From Ornithinibacillus halophilus (GTDB taxonomy: Bacteria > Bacillota > Bacilli > Bacillales > Amphibacillaceae): DNA of 36,188 nt. A program made the position numbers and the translations under genes. The DNA is taken from positions 1 through 36,188 of the forward strand of contig NZ_FQVW01000032.1 of the NCBI RefSeq assembly GCF_900129485.1, given 5' to 3'. The notes below the pieces were generated by a model. It was not told the origin of the DNA. It made no database searches and saw only the letters and a program-made list of their open reading frames with translations. Shown here one piece after another: positions 7,661-18,110 of this stretch; the stretch's first letter is position 1; each line of letters starts with the position of its first letter.

Positions 7661-7694
7661 AAAGTTGGTACTCACTTGAGTGCCAGCTTTTTTA
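7661..7694 (+). terminator. Terminator after the 56-aa gene
   Basis: AAGTTGGTACTCA pairs with TGAGTGCCAGCTT (two G-U pairs) with a 2-nt loop as drawn; in practice the top pairs open. It is followed by TTTTTTATTT. Confidence 0.8.
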
Positions 7695-7788
7695 TTTAAG
7701 GAAAATTTAGCTTTCAGAGATCTCTTTCACAGATATTTTGTTCGCTTTTCTTACTATTTTTGTATATGCAGAAATTTACATTTAGTTA

Positions 7789-7797
7789 TGTTAGAAT
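7789..7797 (+). promoter_or_regulatory. Extended -10 promoter of the suf operon (candidate)
   Basis: TGTTAGAAT fits TGnTATAAT with one mismatch. No good -35 lies 17 bp upstream, as is usual for extended -10 promoters. Transcription would start near 7804 and give a leader of about 135 nt before sufC. I see no known riboswitch in that leader, and the stretch 7695-7939 holds no gene. Confidence 0.45.
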
Positions 7798-7939
7798 AGC
7801 TTTGTGAATAGGTGTGACATCTTTAATTTAAAAAGTTGATATTAAATTCGAAATGCTTTAAGATTGTAATGAGAATAAAGTGAGAATGGATGTCAATCTA
7901 TTCAAGTTAAAAAATATAAAAGTATTTGGAGGTATTGAT

Positions 7940-8725
7940 ATGGCTGGATCAACGCTAGAAATTAAAGATCTTCATGTTGAAATTGAAGGTAAAGAGATAT
8001 TAAAAGGTGTAAACCTTACTATAAAAGGTGGAGAGTTCCACGCAGTAATGGGACCAAACGGTACAGGTAAATCTACACTTGCTTCAGCAATTATGGGTCA
8101 TCCTAAATATGAAGTAACTCAAGGTCAAATTTTACTTGATGGTGAAGATGTACTTGAAATGGAAGTTGATGAGCGTGCACGTGCTGGTCTTTTCTTGGCA
8201 ATGCAATACCCAAGTGAAATTAGTGGTGTTACAACTTCTGATTTCTTACGTTCTTCTATTAATGCTCGTCGTGAAGAAGGCGATGAGATTCCATTAATGA
8301 AATTCATTAAAGAAATGGATGAAGCATTAGACTACTTAGAAATTGACAAAAACATGGCTCAAAGATACTTAAATGAAGGGTTCTCAGGTGGAGAGAAGAA
8401 ACGTAATGAGATTCTTCAATTAATGTTACTTAAACCAGAAATTGCGATCCTTGATGAAATTGACTCAGGTCTAGATATCGATGCATTAAAAGTTGTTTCA
8501 AAAGGAATCAATAAATTACGTGATGAAAACTTTGGTTGCTTAATCATTACCCACTATCAACGTTTGCTTAACTACATCACTCCAGATCATGTACATGTAA
8601 TGATGCAAGGTCGCGTAGTGAAATCTGGTGGACCAGAACTAGCACAACGTTTAGAAGCAGAAGGTTATGATTGGATTAAAGAAGAGTTAGGCATTGAAGA
8701 CGAAACTGTAGAGCAAAATGCATAA
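7940..8725 (+). CDS. sufC: Fe-S cluster assembly ATPase SufC
   Basis: 261 aa, the usual SufC length. Walker A is 'GPNGTGKST', the signature 'FSGGEKKRNE' and Walker B 'IAILDEIDSGLDID', all SufC-specific variants. SufC is a cytoplasmic ABC-type ATPase that drives conformational change in the SufBCD scaffold. The frame is open upstream to 7880, but the ATG at 7940 follows TGGAGG at 7927-7932 and gives the family N-terminus MAGSTLEIKDLHV. First gene of a five-gene operon, 15 bp before sufD. Confidence 0.97.
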   Translation: MAGSTLEIKDLHVEIEGKEILKGVNLTIKGGEFHAVMGPNGTGKSTLASAIMGHPKYEVTQGQILLDGEDVLEMEVDERARAGLFLAMQYPSEISGVTTSDFLRSSINARREEGDEIPLMKFIKEMDEALDYLEIDKNMAQRYLNEGFSGGEKKRNEILQLMLLKPEIAILDEIDSGLDIDALKVVSKGINKLRDENFGCLIITHYQRLLNYITPDHVHVMMQGRVVKSGGPELAQRLEAEGYDWIKEELGIEDETVEQNA

Positions 8726-8740
8726 GTAAGGAGGGGTAAT

Positions 8741-11689
<2,949 letters not shown>

Positions 11690-11727
11690 ATCGTATTTGC
11701 CAACAAATACCTAAAGGAGGTTAAACA

Positions 11728-13125
11728 ATGGCAAAAAATATGCCGGAAATAGAAGAGTATAAATATGGCTTTTCAGATAAAGATGTTTCGATTTTCCGTA
11801 CGGAACGAGGATTAACTCGTAAAGTAGTTGAGGAAATTTCTAAAATGAAAGAAGAACCACAATGGATGCTTGATTATCGTCTAAAAGCATTAGAACATTT
11901 CTATGAGCGTCCAATGCCTCAATGGGGTGGAGACCTTTCTGAATTAGATTTTGATGAAATTGTTTATTATGTAAAACCTTCAGAGAAACAAGGTCGTACT
12001 TGGGATGAAGTACCTGAAGAGATCAAGCAAACGTTTGATAAATTAGGTATTCCTGAAGCAGAGCAAAAATATCTTGCTGGTGTTTCTGCTCAATATGAGT
12101 CTGAGGTTGTATACCACAGCTTAAAAGAAGACTTAGAAGAAATGGGTATCGTATTTAAAGATACAGATACTGCTTTAAAAGAAAATGAGGAATTATTCAA
12201 AGAATACTTTGGTAAAGTTATTCCTTATACAGATAACAAATTTGCTGCATTAAACTCAGCTGTTTGGTCTGGTGGTTCTTTCATTTACGTGCCAAAAGGA
12301 GTTCAAACTACTACTCCATTACAAGCTTACTTCCGTATTAACTCAGAGAATATGGGACAGTTTGAACGTACGTTAATCATTGTGGATGAAGGTGCATCTG
12401 TACACTATGTTGAAGGTTGTACGGCTCCTGTATACACAACTAACTCGCTACACAGTGCTGTAGTTGAAATCTTTGTTAAAAAAGATGCGTATTGCCGTTA
12501 CACAACAATCCAAAACTGGGCAAACAACGTGTATAACCTAGTTACAAAACGTGCAACTTGTGATGCGAATGCAACAATGGAATGGATTGATGGTAACATC
12601 GGTTCTAAATTGACTATGAAATATCCAGCTGTAATCCTTAAAGGAGAAGGTGCACGTGGTAATACACTATCAATTGCACTTGCTGGTAAAGGGCAATTAC
12701 AAGATGCTGGTGCAAAAATGCATCACTTAGCACCAAATACTTCTTCCACTATTGTTTCTAAATCTATTTCTAAACAAGGTGGTAAAGTATCTTATCGCGG
12801 AATCGTTCACTTTGGACGTAAAGCAGATGGTGCACGCTCAAACATTGAGTGTGACACATTAATTATGGATAATGAATCTACTTCAGATACAATTCCATAT
12901 AATGAAGTGTACAACAACAACATTTCATTAGAGCACGAAGCAAAAGTTTCTAAAGTTTCTGAAGAACAGTTATTCTACTTAATGAGTAGAGGTTTATCTG
13001 AAGAAGAAGCAACAGAAATGATTGTAATGGGCTTCATTGAACCATTTACAAAAGAGCTTCCAATGGAATATGCTGTTGAAATGAACCGATTAATCAAGTT
13101 CGAAATGGAAGGATCTATCGGTTAA
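11728..13125 (+). CDS. sufB: Fe-S cluster assembly scaffold SufB
   Basis: 465 aa, full-length. The SufB core includes '[21 protein letters not shown]', '[11 protein letters not shown]', '[27 protein letters not shown]' in parts, and '[26 protein letters not shown]'. The Cys of the 'NIECDTL' block is in the position where the SufB catalytic cysteine lies. It forms the SufB-SufC2-SufD complex that builds the cluster. AAAGGAGG precedes the ATG, 38 bp after sufU. The order sufC-D-S-U-B is that of B. subtilis. Confidence 0.98.
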   Translation: MAKNMPEIEEYKYGFSDKDVSIFRTERGLTRKVVEEISKMKEEPQWMLDYRLKALEHFYERPMPQWGGDLSELDFDEIVYYVKPSEKQGRTWDEVPEEIKQTFDKLGIPEAEQKYLAGVSAQYESEVVYHSLKEDLEEMGIVFKDTDTALKENEELFKEYFGKVIPYTDNKFAALNSAVWSGGSFIYVPKGVQTTTPLQAYFRINSENMGQFERTLIIVDEGASVHYVEGCTAPVYTTNSLHSAVVEIFVKKDAYCRYTTIQNWANNVYNLVTKRATCDANATMEWIDGNIGSKLTMKYPAVILKGEGARGNTLSIALAGKGQLQDAGAKMHHLAPNTSSTIVSKSISKQGGKVSYRGIVHFGRKADGARSNIECDTLIMDNESTSDTIPYNEVYNNNISLEHEAKVSKVSEEQLFYLMSRGLSEEEATEMIVMGFIEPFTKELPMEYAVEMNRLIKFEMEGSIG

Positions 13126-13129
13126 TATA

Positions 13130-13171
13130 TAAGAAAAGCGCAAAGCGGGCGCTCGGAGGTAGACATCTCCG
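13130..13171 (-). repeat. Dispersed 'tgtctagctcc' repeat, deleted inverted copy
   Basis: Read on the minus strand it gives ggagatgtctacctccgagc, then gcccgctttgcgcttttctta. That joins the two ends of the 5296-5426 element and omits the middle, so it is an internally deleted copy just after sufB. Confidence 0.7.
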
Positions 13172-13199
13172 AAAATTTATACATTCTTATCTTTTAATA

Positions 13200-13238
13200 A
13201 AAAACCTCAAATTAGCATTGCTGATTTGAGGTTTTTTT
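13200..13238 (+). terminator. Terminator of the suf operon
   Basis: AACCTCAAAT pairs with ATTTGAGGTT, with a small AGC/GCT extension in the loop, followed by TTTTTTT. Confidence 0.88.
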
Positions 13239-13300
13239 ATAGGACAAAGAAAAAATGTTATAATAATTATGATTGAATTTAAGACAGAGGGAGAAACCTA

Positions 13301-14119
13301 TTGGTATTTTTAATTTGTATCATAATTGGAATTTTAACAGCATTTATTGGGAGTCTAATCGGTTTGGGTGGGGGAGTAATCCTAGTTCCGAGTTTATTAT
13401 TATTACATGAATTATCTTCAGATTTTTCATGGGCAACTCCACAAGCAATTGTCGGGATCTCGTTGATTACGATGATATTCACTTCTTTATCATCCTCGAT
13501 TTCTTATTTTAAAAAGGGAAGAGTAGATTATAAGGCTGGATTATTATTTTTGTTTGGAAGTATACCTGGAAGTATGTTTGGATCATGGCTAAATCAGTTT
13601 ATTGAAACAGATGCATTCTTATTGTATTTTGGGATATTAACGATTTTAATCTCCATGTTATTTTTCATTAAACGAAATCCACCTGCTATTCTACAAAATA
13701 GTACAGGTAAGAGTATTCGAACCTTTCATTTAGACGGGAAAACATATCGATATACTATTAATAAATGGCTTGCCTTTTTCTTGTCATTACTTGTTGGTAT
13801 ACTTTCAGGATTGTTTGGAATAGGTGGAGGTTCTATTATGGTTCCTGCTATGATTTTATTATTCGGTTTTCCAGTCCATATCGCAGCAGCAACCTCCATG
13901 TTTATGATCGTTTTTGTAAGTATTATCGGAGCAAGTACACATATTACATTAGGTCATATTGAGTGGGAATATGTTTTGTTCTTTTTGCCAGGAGCTTGGA
14001 TTGGTGGAAAGCTAGGAGCAAAAACGAATCAACTATTAAAAGGGAATACACTAGAATGGATATTAAGAATTATCCTAGTTGTTATTGGGATACGGATGAT
14101 ATGGAATGGATTAACTTAA
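13301..14119 (+). CDS. yunE: TSUP family (TauE/SafE) membrane permease, YunE-like
   Basis: 272 aa with about eight membrane segments in two homologous halves. Each half opens with a glycine-rich block: 'GLGGGVILVPSLLLL' near residue 22 and 'GIGGGSIMVPAMILL' near residue 175. TSUP proteins move sulfite, organosulfonates or similar sulfur anions, usually outward. The start is TTG at 13301 with AGAGGGA about nine bases upstream; no ATG would keep the first helix. The gene lies 12 bp before yunD and shares its transcript. A sulfur role fits the neighbourhood of suf and met but is not proven. Confidence 0.88.
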   Translation: MVFLICIIIGILTAFIGSLIGLGGGVILVPSLLLLHELSSDFSWATPQAIVGISLITMIFTSLSSSISYFKKGRVDYKAGLLFLFGSIPGSMFGSWLNQFIETDAFLLYFGILTILISMLFFIKRNPPAILQNSTGKSIRTFHLDGKTYRYTINKWLAFFLSLLVGILSGLFGIGGGSIMVPAMILLFGFPVHIAAATSMFMIVFVSIIGASTHITLGHIEWEYVLFFLPGAWIGGKLGAKTNQLLKGNTLEWILRIILVVIGIRMIWNGLT

Positions 14120-14131
14120 GGGGTATGAAAA

Positions 14132-15535
14132 ATGCAAGAAAAATTATTTTTTTATTATACCAATGATTTACATAGTAATTTTGAACAATGGCCAAAAGTA
14201 GCTTCTTTTATGAAAAGTAAAAAGGCAAATCACAAAAAAGCAAATGAAAATTATTGGCTTATTGATATTGGTGATCATGTTGATCGTGTTCATCCGATTG
14301 CTGAAGCTTTTCTCGGTAAAGCGAATGTTAAATTATTAAATGAATTAGAATATGATGTTGCAACTATTGGGAATAATGAAGGGATAACTCTTTCCCACGA
14401 TGAACTATTTCATTTGTATGATGACGCAACCTTTGACGTTGTGTGTGCTAATTTAAACAGCACAGAGGGTAGAAATCCTGATTGGTTACAATCTACAAAG
14501 ATCGTACAATCGAAAAATGGAGTAAAAATTGGCTTTATTGGTCTAACAGCACCATTTAATGATTATTATCATTTATTAAATTGGCATGTCTCTAATCCTT
14601 ATGACGTACTAGAAACATACCTAGAACAACTAAAACAAAAAACAGACATAATTGTATTGTTGTCACATTTAGGTATTACTGAAGATGAAGAAATAGCTCG
14701 AAGATATCCAGAAATTGATGTAATTATTGGAGGACATACCCACCACTTACTAAGGACTGGTAAAACGGTTAATAATACAATTCTTACAGCAGCAGGCAAG
14801 CACTGTACTTATGTAGGTGAAGTAATTTTAACTTTAGACACGGAAAAGAAGGAAATTGTCGAAAAAGAAGCGTATGCAACAAATATTGAATCTACAAATA
14901 ATGACACTGAAACAGAACAGAGACTAGATAAATTACAATGCGATGCAGAAAAGGCGTTGAGTGAGGTTGTTGTCCATACGAAAGAGCCAATCGAAGTGAA
15001 GTGGTTTGAAGAAACATCCATTATGCAACATTTAACGGATACTATGCTCCAATGGACAAAAGCAGATTGTGCTTTGTTAAATGCAGGTGTGTTGGTTGAG
15101 GAGTTTCCGGTGGGAGATATTACGTATGGAGATGTACATCGTATTTGTCCACATCCTATAAATCCTTGTGTCGTAGAATTAACAGGGCGAGAATTGATGG
15201 AAGTTGTTAGATCCTCACTTACCCATGAATTTACTCATTTTAAATTAAAAGGTTTTGGATTCAGAGGGAAAGTATTAGGGAGAATGTTGTTTTCTGGATT
15301 AAAGGTTAATACCGACTTTCATGAAGATGGGCAGGAGTATGTAACAAATATTAGTTTTGACAAGGAACCAATAAATCCTGAACAAACATATACTGTAGCC
15401 ACTGCAGATACGTTTACATTTGGAAGAATATTACCTGAAATTGCTCGTTCGAAATTGAAAACATACTTTTTGCCTGAATTTCTACGAGATTTATTAGTAG
15501 AAACATTAATACAGAATTACGGTAGGTCGTTGTGA
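14132..15535 (+). CDS. yunD: Metallophosphoesterase/5'-nucleotidase family protein (YunD-like)
   Basis: 467 aa in two domains: an N-terminal calcineurin-like phosphoesterase and a C-terminal 5'-nucleotidase domain from about residue 290. Metal motifs are 'YTNDLHSN', 'DIGDHVDR', 'IGNNEGITL' and 'IIGGHTHH'. The third is normally GNHE; here the His is replaced by Asn (see findings). The C-terminal 'NAGVLVEEFPVGDITYGDV' and 'TVATADTFTFGR' fit substrate binding. There is no signal peptide, so it acts in the cytoplasm, unlike secreted UshA-type enzymes. The substrate may be a nucleotide or a related phosphate ester. Confidence 0.88.
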   Translation: MQEKLFFYYTNDLHSNFEQWPKVASFMKSKKANHKKANENYWLIDIGDHVDRVHPIAEAFLGKANVKLLNELEYDVATIGNNEGITLSHDELFHLYDDATFDVVCANLNSTEGRNPDWLQSTKIVQSKNGVKIGFIGLTAPFNDYYHLLNWHVSNPYDVLETYLEQLKQKTDIIVLLSHLGITEDEEIARRYPEIDVIIGGHTHHLLRTGKTVNNTILTAAGKHCTYVGEVILTLDTEKKEIVEKEAYATNIESTNNDTETEQRLDKLQCDAEKALSEVVVHTKEPIEVKWFEETSIMQHLTDTMLQWTKADCALLNAGVLVEEFPVGDITYGDVHRICPHPINPCVVELTGRELMEVVRSSLTHEFTHFKLKGFGFRGKVLGRMLFSGLKVNTDFHEDGQEYVTNISFDKEPINPEQTYTVATADTFTFGRILPEIARSKLKTYFLPEFLRDLLVETLIQNYGRSL

Positions 15536-15542
15536 CACATCC

Positions 15543-15582
15543 CCTTCTTGATGCATACAAATAAAGTACATCAAGAAGGAGG
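15543..15582 (+). promoter_or_regulatory. Hairpin covering the yunC ribosome binding site
   Basis: CCTTCTTGATG (15543-15553) pairs perfectly over 11 bp with CATCAAGAAGG (15569-15579). The 3' arm contains the start of the yunC Shine-Dalgarno AAGAAGGAGG (15573-15582). There is no T tract, so it is not a normal terminator. Confidence 0.65.
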
Positions 15583-15589
15583 CATTTGA

Positions 15590-15892
15590 ATGATTACAGT
15601 GAATCCACTCGAAATTGAAGGAGTACACTTTACTGCAATACGTGTTGAACTTCCTAAAACAAATTTATTAATGATTACAAATGAGATTGGCTATATAATG
15701 TGTGCAGCTTTAGATGTAGACGTTTTAAACGAAAAGTTAGCGGATCGAGAAGTTATTGCAGGTCGAGCTATGGGTGTACGTACAATCGATGATTTATTAA
15801 ATGCACCATTGCAAAAAATTACAGATGCATCAAAGGAATACGGTTGGGAAGTTGGCATGACTGGAAAAGAAGCCCTTCTAAAAATCGCTTAA
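15590..15892 (+). CDS. yunC: DUF1805 family protein YunC
   Basis: 100 aa, the full length of the YunC/DUF1805 family, a small compact domain of unknown function. The family pattern is visible in 'IEGVHFTAIRVELPKTNLLMITNEIGYIMCAALDV' (in parts) and 'VIAGRAMGVRTIDDLLNAPL'. One Cys is present in 'IMCAALDV'. It is 54 bp from yunD; that gap forms a hairpin across its ribosome binding site. A terminator follows at once. The order yunE-yunD-yunC-yunB is as in B. subtilis except for the HD-GYP gene inserted before yunB. Confidence 0.9.
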   Translation: MITVNPLEIEGVHFTAIRVELPKTNLLMITNEIGYIMCAALDVDVLNEKLADREVIAGRAMGVRTIDDLLNAPLQKITDASKEYGWEVGMTGKEALLKIA

Positions 15893-15923
15893 ATGTCTTC
15901 CATAGGAGGAAGGCATTTTTATT
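15891..15923 (+). terminator. Terminator of yunEDC
   Basis: AAATGTCTTCC pairs with GGAAGGCATTT (one G-U pair), with a 6-nt loop, followed by TTTATTTA. It begins at the yunC stop codon. Confidence 0.8.
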
Positions 15924-16024
15924 TATGAGATATTAATGGAAAAAGTGACAAGTTTTTGGTATTATTTTAAATATAGAAAATTTTGTCGAATTTCATCAAT
16001 GTATTATATGAAAGTTGGAAACCT

Positions 16025-17101
16025 ATGAGACTCGTGAGTACGAAGTATATAAAACCTGGAGCTATACTTGGTCAGACGATTTTTAATGAAAATGGCGTGG
16101 TGTTACTTCAAAAAGGAATGTATTTATCACAGAATATACTACACCGACTTCAAAGACATGGTATTTCTTATGTTTACGTTGTAGATAAAACAACATCAGA
16201 TATTCAAGCAAAATCAGTTATATCTGACGAGTTGCGAAATACAACGACACAAACGATGAGAAATATATTTACTGAATTAAATGGTAGTGATGTAGTAAAA
16301 CATTCTTTCATTCTTGATAAACAGCAAGGGAAGTTAGCATCAATCGTTAGCCAAATAGTTGGTGAAATACAATCTCATGGTGAATCGATTTCCATGTTAG
16401 CCGATATCTTTTTATCAGATGATTACATATTACAGCATTCATTAAATGTAACTGTATACTCACTAGCAATCGGACAAGCAATGAATTTAAATGCTAATCA
16501 ATTATCCGAACTGGGGATTGGTGCATTGCTTCATGATATTGGAAAAGGCTTAATCGATAAAAATATCTTAAACAAACCTGGAAAATTAACAGATGAAGAA
16601 TTTGAAATTATGAAAACACATACAACCATGGGTTATAATATTTTAAGAAAACAACAATCTATTTCTACAGTAGTTGCCCACTGTGCTTACCAGCATCATG
16701 AGCGTTTAAATGGTTCAGGTTACCCACGAGGGATAAAAGGGGATCAAATCCATTTATATGCTAAGATTATTGGTGTTGCAGATGTATTTGATGCTGTAAC
16801 GAGTAATCGAGTATACCGAGAGGCAATGCTACCAAATGAAGGATTAGAAGTATTATATGCGGGTGCAATGGACCTATTTGATAAGGATATGGTAGAAGCT
16901 TTTAAAAATAGTATTGCCATTTATCCAAACGGTGTATCGGTTCAATTGAGCGACAATAGAATTGGAGTTGTTGTTAGGCAGAATAAGCACCTTTGTGATC
17001 GACCAATCATCCGTATACTTGAGGATGGTAAAAGAGGCACCCCATATGAAATTGATTTATCTAAAGAACTCACAGTGATGATTACAAAATGCCATATTTA
17101 G
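16025..17101 (+). CDS. HD-GYP domain c-di-GMP phosphodiesterase
   Basis: 358 aa. The N-terminal 125 or so residues are the DUF3391-like leader seen before HD-GYP in Bacillus ('YIKPGAILGQTIFNENGVVLLQKG'). The HD domain follows: metal ligands lie in 'LLHDIGKG', 'MKTHTTMGYNIL', 'VAHCAYQHHERLNGSGYPRGIKG' and 'IIGVADVFDAVTSNRVYREAM'. The complete HHExxxGxGYP motif predicts active hydrolysis of cyclic di-GMP. The frame extends upstream to a TTG at 15983, but the ATG at 16025 gives the MRLVSTKYI start common in the family; its ribosome binding site is weak (GTTGGAAA). It may affect motility, biofilm or sporulation timing. Confidence 0.92.
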   Translation: MRLVSTKYIKPGAILGQTIFNENGVVLLQKGMYLSQNILHRLQRHGISYVYVVDKTTSDIQAKSVISDELRNTTTQTMRNIFTELNGSDVVKHSFILDKQQGKLASIVSQIVGEIQSHGESISMLADIFLSDDYILQHSLNVTVYSLAIGQAMNLNANQLSELGIGALLHDIGKGLIDKNILNKPGKLTDEEFEIMKTHTTMGYNILRKQQSISTVVAHCAYQHHERLNGSGYPRGIKGDQIHLYAKIIGVADVFDAVTSNRVYREAMLPNEGLEVLYAGAMDLFDKDMVEAFKNSIAIYPNGVSVQLSDNRIGVVVRQNKHLCDRPIIRILEDGKRGTPYEIDLSKELTVMITKCHI

Positions 17102-17145
17102 ACGGAATATATTGTGGTTAATCAATAAATAAATTATAGAATTCT

Positions 17146-17186
17146 AACCCCTTTAATACAAGCATAGGATGTGTTGAGGGGGTTTT
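17146..17186 (+). terminator. Terminator-like hairpin overlapping the yunB ribosome binding site
   Basis: AACCCCTTTAATACA pairs imperfectly with TGTGTTGAGGGGGTT and is followed by TTTTTT at 17181-17188. The 3' arm GAGGGGG is also the only ribosome binding site for the yunB ATG at 17191. Confidence 0.65.
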
Positions 17187-17190
17187 TTAG

Positions 17191-17964
17191 ATGAGACACC
17201 GGATGAGGTTTAGAGGAAGGAGAACTTCACCTCCACCAAGTACATTATTAATTATTACTTTCCTTCTATTTATTGCAGTAACTGTAGGAAGTATTATTTT
17301 TATTGATAAAGGCATTACTCCAGCCTTAATGGAAGCAGCTGAACGTAAAACAAATGAATTTGCAACCCGAGGAATTAATCAAGCAGTTAAATTTGCTGAA
17401 AGTTATACGATAGAAGACCTTGCTATTACAGAGCGTTCGGAAAGTGGATATATAAGTATAGTCGATTGGGATTCATCTGTTGTTAATAAAATCAATCGTG
17501 CAGCAACAGATCGTGTGGAAGAGTTTTTTCACAGCATGAATCGAGGAGAGACGCCTAGATATGAAGATCCCCTAGGTGAACCTGTACCTTATGGGGATAC
17601 GGTAGATGAATTAGTAGATAGGGATCCAACAGTTATTGAAATACCAATAGGTCAGGCAACAAATAATTCAATTTTAGCAAATCTAGGACCGCGAATACCT
17701 GTGAATCTTGAACTAGTTGGTGCCGTACGGACTGAATTAGTTGAAGAAGTAGAAACAGTTGGTATAAACGGTGTATTTGTCACACTGTTTGTTGAAGTAG
17801 AAGCTGATGTACAAATAATTGTTCCGTTTATAACAGAACCAAGTACTGTAAAGACACATATTTTAATAGATAAAAGTCTTGTGATGGGTGAAGTTCCAGA
17901 GTTTTACGGTGGTGGAGGTGGTAATCCTTCCATATCTGTTCCAAAAGAAGACATAGGTGAGTAA
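17191..17964 (+). CDS. yunB: Sporulation protein YunB
   Basis: 257 aa. A basic N-terminus (RHRMRFRGRR) precedes one membrane segment at about residues 19-40; the rest is outside the cytoplasm. 'EAAERKTNEFATRGINQAV' and 'DWDSSVVNKINRAATDRVEEFF' are recognisable YunB blocks. The last quarter ('VGAVRTELVEEVETVGINGVFVTLFVEVEADVQII') is beta-rich. In B. subtilis yunB is in the sigma-E regulon and acts in spore formation, by a mechanism that is not known. A terminator-like hairpin lies immediately upstream and overlaps the ribosome binding site. A perfect terminator follows. Confidence 0.93.
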   Translation: MRHRMRFRGRRTSPPPSTLLIITFLLFIAVTVGSIIFIDKGITPALMEAAERKTNEFATRGINQAVKFAESYTIEDLAITERSESGYISIVDWDSSVVNKINRAATDRVEEFFHSMNRGETPRYEDPLGEPVPYGDTVDELVDRDPTVIEIPIGQATNNSILANLGPRIPVNLELVGAVRTELVEEVETVGINGVFVTLFVEVEADVQIIVPFITEPSTVKTHILIDKSLVMGEVPEFYGGGGGNPSISVPKEDIGE

Positions 17965-17969
17965 ATTGT

Positions 17970-18007
17970 AAAAAGCAATGATAGTTTCGACCTATCATTG
18001 CTTTTTG
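17970..18007 (+). terminator. Terminator of yunB
   Basis: AAAAAGCAATGATAG pairs perfectly over 15 bp with CTATCATTGCTTTTT around a 6- to 7-nt loop. Confidence 0.88.
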
Positions 18008-18110
18008 TCTTTTTGTCCATGAAGAAAGGTCTAACACATTCTTTCTAGATTTAAAACGTATCTCCTCGTCACGATAGCGCAAAATATAGTTACAACGGAG
18101 GTTACGTATT

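Noticed and set aside
7463-7675. 70-aa open frame on the minus strand opposite the 56-aa gene
   Set aside because: It starts within the terminator and lies antisense to a frame with better codon use; no ribosome binding site.
7800-7940. Known riboswitch or T-box in the suf leader
   Set aside because: No conserved aptamer blocks, T-box sequence or terminator/antiterminator pair could be found.
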